A program made the position numbers and the translations under genes. 64,000 bases of DNA, from positions 1 to 64,000 of the forward strand of contig CAYQPF010000001.1 in NCBI GenBank assembly GCA_964419225.1, written 5' to 3'. Positions 59,750-64,000 of this stretch are shown here, piece by piece. Source of the DNA: CAYQPF01 sp964419225. GTDB taxonomy: Bacteria; Cloacimonadota; Cloacimonadia; Cloacimonadales; CAYQPF01. Under the pieces are notes generated by a model, which did not search any database, was not told the DNA's origin, and saw nothing but the letters and a program-made list of their open reading frames with translations. How positions within the stretch are numbered: the first letter of the stretch is position 1; the number at the start of each line of letters is the position of its first letter.

Positions 59750-60300
59750 GGGGCACATTCCACGAAAGAGACGCTTTTCCGGGAGTGTTATCCACGAATT
59801 TCACTAATTACTCGAATTAAAAGAGAGAATATTATAGTCTTGAGTGCATAGTCCTGAGTCTGTGGGAAATATTCCGGGAAGAGAAGCTTTTAGAGAGTTT
59901 TTACCGCGAATTATACGAATTTAGCGAATTGGGAGAAGATATTCGAGAGTATAGCCACCGATCAACACTGATTAACACTGATCAAGAAAGAAATATTATA
60001 GTGCTGAGTGCATAGTCGTGAGTCCTGAGTCTGTGAGAAATATTCTGTGGAAGAGAGGTTTTTAGAGAGTTAACCACTAATTTACACAAATATGCACGAA
60101 TTGGGAGAATCATTTAGAGATTTTTGTCCATGAATATCACAGATTACTCGATTTTGGAGAGAGATAGATCTAATAGTCATGCACTATGAGAATTTTTGAA
60201 ACCCGCAGGCAAGTATTAAGGAAAGAGTAGGCAGGGTGAGGGAAAATGATATCGACAATTCGGAATTGACGGACGATTCAGGAAGGAGATAATACAGGGC
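59750..60300. repeat. Intergenic repeat block 10
   Basis: A repeat of about 75 nt (about 59829-59903) recurs imperfectly at about 59990-60078; both contain TATTATAGT, GAGTGCATAGTC, TGAGTCTGTG and TTTTAGAGAGTT. CGAATTTCACTAATTACTCG-type words occur four times between 59795 and 60150. The segment 59953-59990 is the inverse of 30139-30171. GAAACCCGCAGGCAAGTATTA near 60197 also occurs at 4463. No gene is supported. From 60300 to 60514 I see only AT-rich sequence. Confidence 0.8.
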
Positions 60301-60514
60301 AAACAATACAATTAACTTGACAACCTGAAAACGCTTACAAATAAATAATATCGAAAAATTCATGAATTAAAAGTTTAATAAATAAGGAAGTGTTAAAAGA
60401 TATGGGAAGATTAACCGGCCCTGGAGCATATCAATATCAGAGCACTTCTTTATCATAGAAAGATAAGAATATCTATGATAATCAGAAATTCAGGTGGGAA
60501 GAAGGAGGTTACAG

Positions 60515-60855
60515 ATGAGTAAAGAAACATCAGTAAAAGTCTTTGAGTCAAAGCAAATCCGGTCTCTATGGGATGAGGAAGAGGAAAAATGGTATTTTTC
60601 TATTGTAGATGTAGTGGGTGTATTAACAGATAGTCCTAATCCAAACAACTATTGGAAAGTGTTAAAACACAGATTGGTAAAAGAGCGGGGAGTGAGATGG
60701 TTACAAAATGTAACCAACTGAAAATGCCTTCTTCGGATGGAAAATACTACAAAACAGATGTAGCAGATACAGAGCAAATTTTTCGGTTGATTCAATCAGT
60801 TCCTTCACCGAAGGCAGAGCCATTTAAGTTGTGGCTGGAAAGAGTAGCAAATTGA
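60515..60855 (+). pseudogene. Broken BRO-N-family gene
   Basis: An intact SD (AAGGAGG) and ATG 60515 open a frame reading MSKETSVKVFESKQIRSLWDEEEEKWYFSIVDVVGVLTDS, matching the N-terminus of BRO-N (prophage-antirepressor-like) proteins. The frame runs into a stop at 60721. The continuation SEMVTKCNQLKMPSSDGKYYKTDVADTEQIFRLIQSVPSPKAEPFKLWLERVA is in another frame, so a one-base insertion or two-base deletion lies near the GGGG run at about 60689. A stop after AN at 60853 truncates it where homologues continue. It looks like a relic of an accessory gene just upstream of the restriction locus. Confidence 0.8.
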
Positions 60856-61190
60856 GGAAAAACTAATTCCGCACTTACCCTAAATTTGGTAAATTAGTTA
60901 TAGATATCCTAACGATTGTATATTTTATATTAGTGTCAGAAATCAAATAGGGGTCTAGATGGAAGCTAGTAAGAAGCTAAAGAGAAGCATATAGGCAACA
61001 ATGAGTGTTTTTTTGAAAATAAACAGGGAAAATGAACAAGTTTTGATATACTTTAGATAAACACGATAATGTTTTCATGTTAGTGTAATAAATTTGTATT
61101 GTTTTATATTGATATTTTTTCATTTGACAAATATTGGAGAGTATTGTTATTTATACTAAGTATATAAAATTATTAAGAAAGGAATAAATA
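60856..61190. other. AT-rich intergenic region before hsdM
   Basis: It contains an inverted repeat with arms AACTAATT/AAATTAGTT (about 60864-60900) just after the BRO-N relic. TTGACA (61124-61129) has TATACT 22 nt further on (61152-61157), a possible hsdM promoter. Otherwise I see no gene. Confidence 0.5.
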
Positions 61191-63203
61191 ATGCAAAATT
61201 TTAGTAAGCAAGTAAGCGATATCTGGGCAGTAGCTAATTTATTAAGGGGACCTTATCATCCCAATCAATACAAAGATATAATGTTACCGATGACAGTATT
61301 ACGAAGGTTGGATTGTGTGTTAGAGCCGACGAAAGAAGATGTTTTAAAGACAGTGGAAAAGTATCGGGATACTGAGTTAAAGAATGTGGAACCAATTCTG
61401 AACAAAATTACAAAAGTACCATTTCATAATACCAGTCGGTTTACATTTGAGAGGTTGAAAGAAGACCCTGACAATCTGGCACAAAATCTGGTTCAATATA
61501 TAAAGTCATTTTCATCCCGAGCACAAAAAGTATTGGAATATTTCAATTTTGAGAAGCATATAGCCAAACTTGAGGAGAATAATATTCTGTTTCTCTTGAT
61601 TTCGAAATACTGCGAAATGGACTTACATCCTGAGACAGTATCAAACCTGGGGATGGGATATATTTTTGAAGAATTGATCCGCAAGTTTTATGATGCCAGT
61701 AACGAAGAGGCTGGAGATCACTTTACTCCCCGTGAAGTAATTAGGCTGATGGTTGATATCATATTTTTGCCGGATAATAATGTACTTAGCACCAAGGGAA
61801 TTATCAAAACCTTATTTGATCCTGCCTGCGGGACAGGTGGAATGCTTTCGGTGGCAGAAGATTATTTGCAGGAGTTAAATCCAGATGCACATTTGGAAGT
61901 ATATGGTCAGGATTATAATGAGCAGTCTTACGCAATTTGCGGGTCTGACATGATGATAAAAGACCAGAATCTGGATAATATCCGCTATGGGAACAGCTTT
62001 ACAAATGATCAGTTTGCAGGTATGCATTTTGATTATATGCTGGCAAATCCACCGTTTGGAGTGGAATGGAAGAAAGAAAAAGACATAATTGAAAAAGAGC
62101 ATGAAAAACAAGGGTTTGGCGGTCGTTTCGGTGCAGGATTACCCAGGATAAATGATGGACAGTTATTGTTCATTATGCACATGATGCACAAAATGAAAGA
62201 GACAAAGGAAGGTGGGACAAGGTTGTCGATAGTGTTTAACGGTTCTCCGCTGTTTACGGGTGGAGCAGGATCAGGAGAGAGTGAAATCCGACGCTGGATA
62301 ATCGAAAATGATATGTTGGAAGCGATTATTGCTTTGCCTGATCAACTGTTTTACAATACCGGTATATCTACGTATTTATGGATAGTGACAAACAGAAAAG
62401 ACCCAAAACGCAAAGGAAAAGTACAATTGGTCAATGCGGTGGGATTCTATAAGAAAATGCGAAAGAGTCTGGGGAATAAGCGGAATGAGATTAGTGAAGA
62501 TCAGAGAGCAGAAATAGTACGGTTGTATGGTGAGTTTAGCGAGAGTGAGTTTGTCCGCATATATAAGAACACAGATTTTGCGTATAAGAGGATTACGGTG
62601 GAGAGACCGTTGAAGCTTAATTTTGTAGTGGATGCTGAACATATCCGGAAAGTAAGAGATTGCAGTGCGTTTTCAGGATTGGCAGAAAGCAAAAAGCGTA
62701 AGGACAAGGAAGTTGTTTTACAGGAAATAGAAGAAGGACGGAAACTTCAAGATAAGATAATAGAAGCACTGGAGAAATTAAGCAGTTTGGGAGTGGTACA
62801 GAATCGGGATAAGTTTACCCATGAGTTGAAGGCAGTTTTGAAGAAAGTCGGGTTAGTATTGCCGGCACCTTTGCTGAAAGGAATTTTGAGTGCAATAGCA
62901 GAAAGAGATGAAACGGCTGATGTATGCAAGGATGCCAAAGGCAAACCTGAAGCTGATCCTGAGTTACGTGATTATGAGAATGTGCCTTATGAAGATGAGA
63001 TTGATGCATATATGAAGCGGGAAGTTTTGCCACATGTGCCTGATGCCTGGGTGGATCATGAAAAGACCAAGGTCGGGTATGAGGTCAATTTCAACAGATA
63101 TTTCTATAAATATGTTCCACCTCGCCCTTTGAAGGAAATAGATGCAGAACTCAAAGCTATAGAAGCTGAGATAGCAGAGATGCTGGTTGGGGACTCGGAA
63201 TGA
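61191..63203 (+). CDS. hsdM: Type I restriction-modification DNA methyltransferase HsdM
   Basis: This 670-residue N6-adenine methyltransferase has an N-terminal HsdM helical domain (residues 1-150, LPMTVLRRLDCVLEPTK). The SAM site is FDPACGTGG (209-217), the catalytic site is NPPF (286-289), and GGTRLSIVFNGSPLFTGGAGSGESEIRRWIIE is conserved in this subgroup. With HsdS it methylates the recognition site and, with HsdR, cleaves unmodified DNA. The C-terminal 190 residues are long and charged with coiled-coil segments, larger than in the E. coli enzyme (529 aa). GAAAGGA precedes ATG 61191 and the ATGA overlap couples it to hsdS. No HsdR is within the window. Confidence 0.95.
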   Translation: MQNFSKQVSDIWAVANLLRGPYHPNQYKDIMLPMTVLRRLDCVLEPTKEDVLKTVEKYRDTELKNVEPILNKITKVPFHNTSRFTFERLKEDPDNLAQNLVQYIKSFSSRAQKVLEYFNFEKHIAKLEENNILFLLISKYCEMDLHPETVSNLGMGYIFEELIRKFYDASNEEAGDHFTPREVIRLMVDIIFLPDNNVLSTKGIIKTLFDPACGTGGMLSVAEDYLQELNPDAHLEVYGQDYNEQSYAICGSDMMIKDQNLDNIRYGNSFTNDQFAGMHFDYMLANPPFGVEWKKEKDIIEKEHEKQGFGGRFGAGLPRINDGQLLFIMHMMHKMKETKEGGTRLSIVFNGSPLFTGGAGSGESEIRRWIIENDMLEAIIALPDQLFYNTGISTYLWIVTNRKDPKRKGKVQLVNAVGFYKKMRKSLGNKRNEISEDQRAEIVRLYGEFSESEFVRIYKNTDFAYKRITVERPLKLNFVVDAEHIRKVRDCSAFSGLAESKKRKDKEVVLQEIEEGRKLQDKIIEALEKLSSLGVVQNRDKFTHELKAVLKKVGLVLPAPLLKGILSAIAERDETADVCKDAKGKPEADPELRDYENVPYEDEIDAYMKREVLPHVPDAWVDHEKTKVGYEVNFNRYFYKYVPPRPLKEIDAELKAIEAEIAEMLVGDSE

Positions 63204-64000
63204 ACTTAAAACCATATCCAAAATATAAACCAAGCGGGATTGAATGGCTGGGTGAGATACCGGAAGATTGGGAAATGACCAGATTGAGATTTATAACGAA
63301 AGTTAATCCAACAAAAGGAGAATTGAATGGATTAAACAAAGATGATTTGGTTAGCTTTTTGCCTATGGAAGAAATAAGCAGTGATGGAACTCACAGTGCA
63401 AAACTGGAAAAAAGATTGGGTGAAGTTGAATCTTCTTATACCTATTTTAGAGAAAATGATGTACTCTTTGCTAAAATAACGCCTTGTTTCGAGAATAATA
63501 AAGGAGCAATTGCCAAGAATCTGACCAATGGAATAGGTTTTGGAACCACGGAGCTTCATGTTTTACGATCATTATCAAAATGTTTTAATGAATTCCTCTA
63601 TTATATAACCATAAGCGATCCGTTTAGAAAATGGGGTTATTCGTATATGTATGGGGCTGGTGGACAGAAAAGAGTACCTGAAGAATTCATTAAAGACTAT
63701 TACCTACCTTTTCCAACAATAGGAATTCAACGTAAAATATCAGCCTTTTTAGATAGTGAAACCTCTCTCATAGATACACTTATTGCCAAGAAGCAAAGAC
63801 AGATTGAATTATTAAAAGAAAAGCGAATTGCTTTGATAACAAATGCAGTGACAAAAGGACTTGATCCCAATGTGAAAATGAAACCAAGCGGGATTGAATG
63901 GTTGGGAGAGATACCGGAAGAATGGAAAGCATCTGTGGTAAAAAGAGGATATTCAGTACAATTAGGTAAAATGCTGCAGAACAATAAGACCAATGATTCG
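63200..64000 (+). CDS. hsdS: Type I restriction specificity subunit HsdS (5' part)
   Basis: The reading frame runs from ATG 63200, overlapping the hsdM stop (ATGA), to the window end with no stop: 267 codons visible. It starts MNLKPYPKYKPSGIEWLGEIP, then gives one target-recognition domain (about residues 20-170) and a conserved helical spacer (FLDSETSLIDTLIAKKQRQIELLKEKRIALITNAVTKGL). A second copy of KPSGIEWLGEIPEEW follows, starting the second recognition domain. That duplication is the hallmark of HsdS and defines two half-sites of a bipartite target. The target sequence cannot be deduced by eye. Confidence 0.93.
   Translation, partial: MNLKPYPKYKPSGIEWLGEIPEDWEMTRLRFITKVNPTKGELNGLNKDDLVSFLPMEEISSDGTHSAKLEKRLGEVESSYTYFRENDVLFAKITPCFENNKGAIAKNLTNGIGFGTTELHVLRSLSKCFNEFLYYITISDPFRKWGYSYMYGAGGQKRVPEEFIKDYYLPFPTIGIQRKISAFLDSETSLIDTLIAKKQRQIELLKEKRIALITNAVTKGLDPNVKMKPSGIEWLGEIPEEWKASVVKRGYSVQLGKMLQNNKTNDS

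Noticed and set aside
1..64000. tRNA or rRNA genes
   Set aside because: I found no convincing cloverleaf or rRNA core sequences in the intergenic regions.

Overview
The window looks like a chromosomal segment of a member of Candidatus Cloacimonadota or a close FCB-group relative. Evidence: several exported proteins end in a tail of the type 'NYPNPFNP...IYNIKGQLV...SGIYFYK...LLLK' (related to T9SS type A / FlgD-Ig-like tails). Coding density is high with AT-rich codon use, there are many lipoproteins and beta-propeller/FnIII surface proteins, and the intergenic regions are full of short word-like repeats. The phylum assignment is inference from these traits, not from a database match.

Layout. 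(1) 1-4.6 kb: the end of an unknown gene, a repeat block, a lipoprotein, and a DUF47-PiT phosphate uptake pair. (2) 4.6-14.0 kb, minus strand: nine tightly packed genes. They are a B12-type radical SAM protein, a TPR protein, a surface lipoprotein built as ferredoxin-7xFnIII-ferredoxin, two tiny exported 2[4Fe-4S] ferredoxins, an outer-membrane beta-barrel, a DsbD/TauE-like membrane protein, a second radical SAM protein and a membrane-anchored protein. This is the best candidate for an undescribed system: an exported iron-sulfur electron conduit with its own maturation genes. (3) 14.1-20.4 kb: three exported proteins (propeller with sorting tail, chitobiase-like-repeat/SUMF1 lipoprotein, large lipoprotein). 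(4) 20.5-29.3 kb: a conserved housekeeping series read infC-rpmI-rplT-pheS-pheT-(ZapB-like)-zapA-6S RNA-rny-ymdB-folD. (5) 29.6-37.6 kb: YjbQ, a response-regulator/kinase fusion, an exported esterase, AlkD-like repair protein, transglutaminase plus SagB-like oxidoreductase, and a DUF4143 ATPase. (6) 37.7-47.9 kb: MacB/FtsX-type ABC exporter genes in two units, each preceded by a good sigma-54 promoter and a shared dyad about 125 bp upstream. A beta-helix surface protein lies between them. (7) 48.4-56.4 kb: a propeller protein with an apparent homopolymer frameshift in its signal peptide, a second tailed surface protein, an RlmI-like methyltransferase and a clostripain-like protease. (8) 56.7-59.7 kb: enolase, an unusual response regulator and a lipoprotein. 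(9) 59.8-64.0 kb: repeats, a broken BRO-N gene, and the start of a type I restriction-modification locus (hsdM, partial hsdS) running off the end.

How it fits together: the cell appears to be a diderm that puts much of its accessory coding into surface and periplasmic proteins. The core block couples translation (infC, L35, L20, PheST), division (ZapA/ZapB-like), RNA turnover (RNase Y) and global transcription control (6S RNA). Ten intergenic stretches carry the same families of short direct repeats and hairpins, some nearly identical over 28-110 bp tens of kilobases apart, and these are a notable feature of the genome in their own right.
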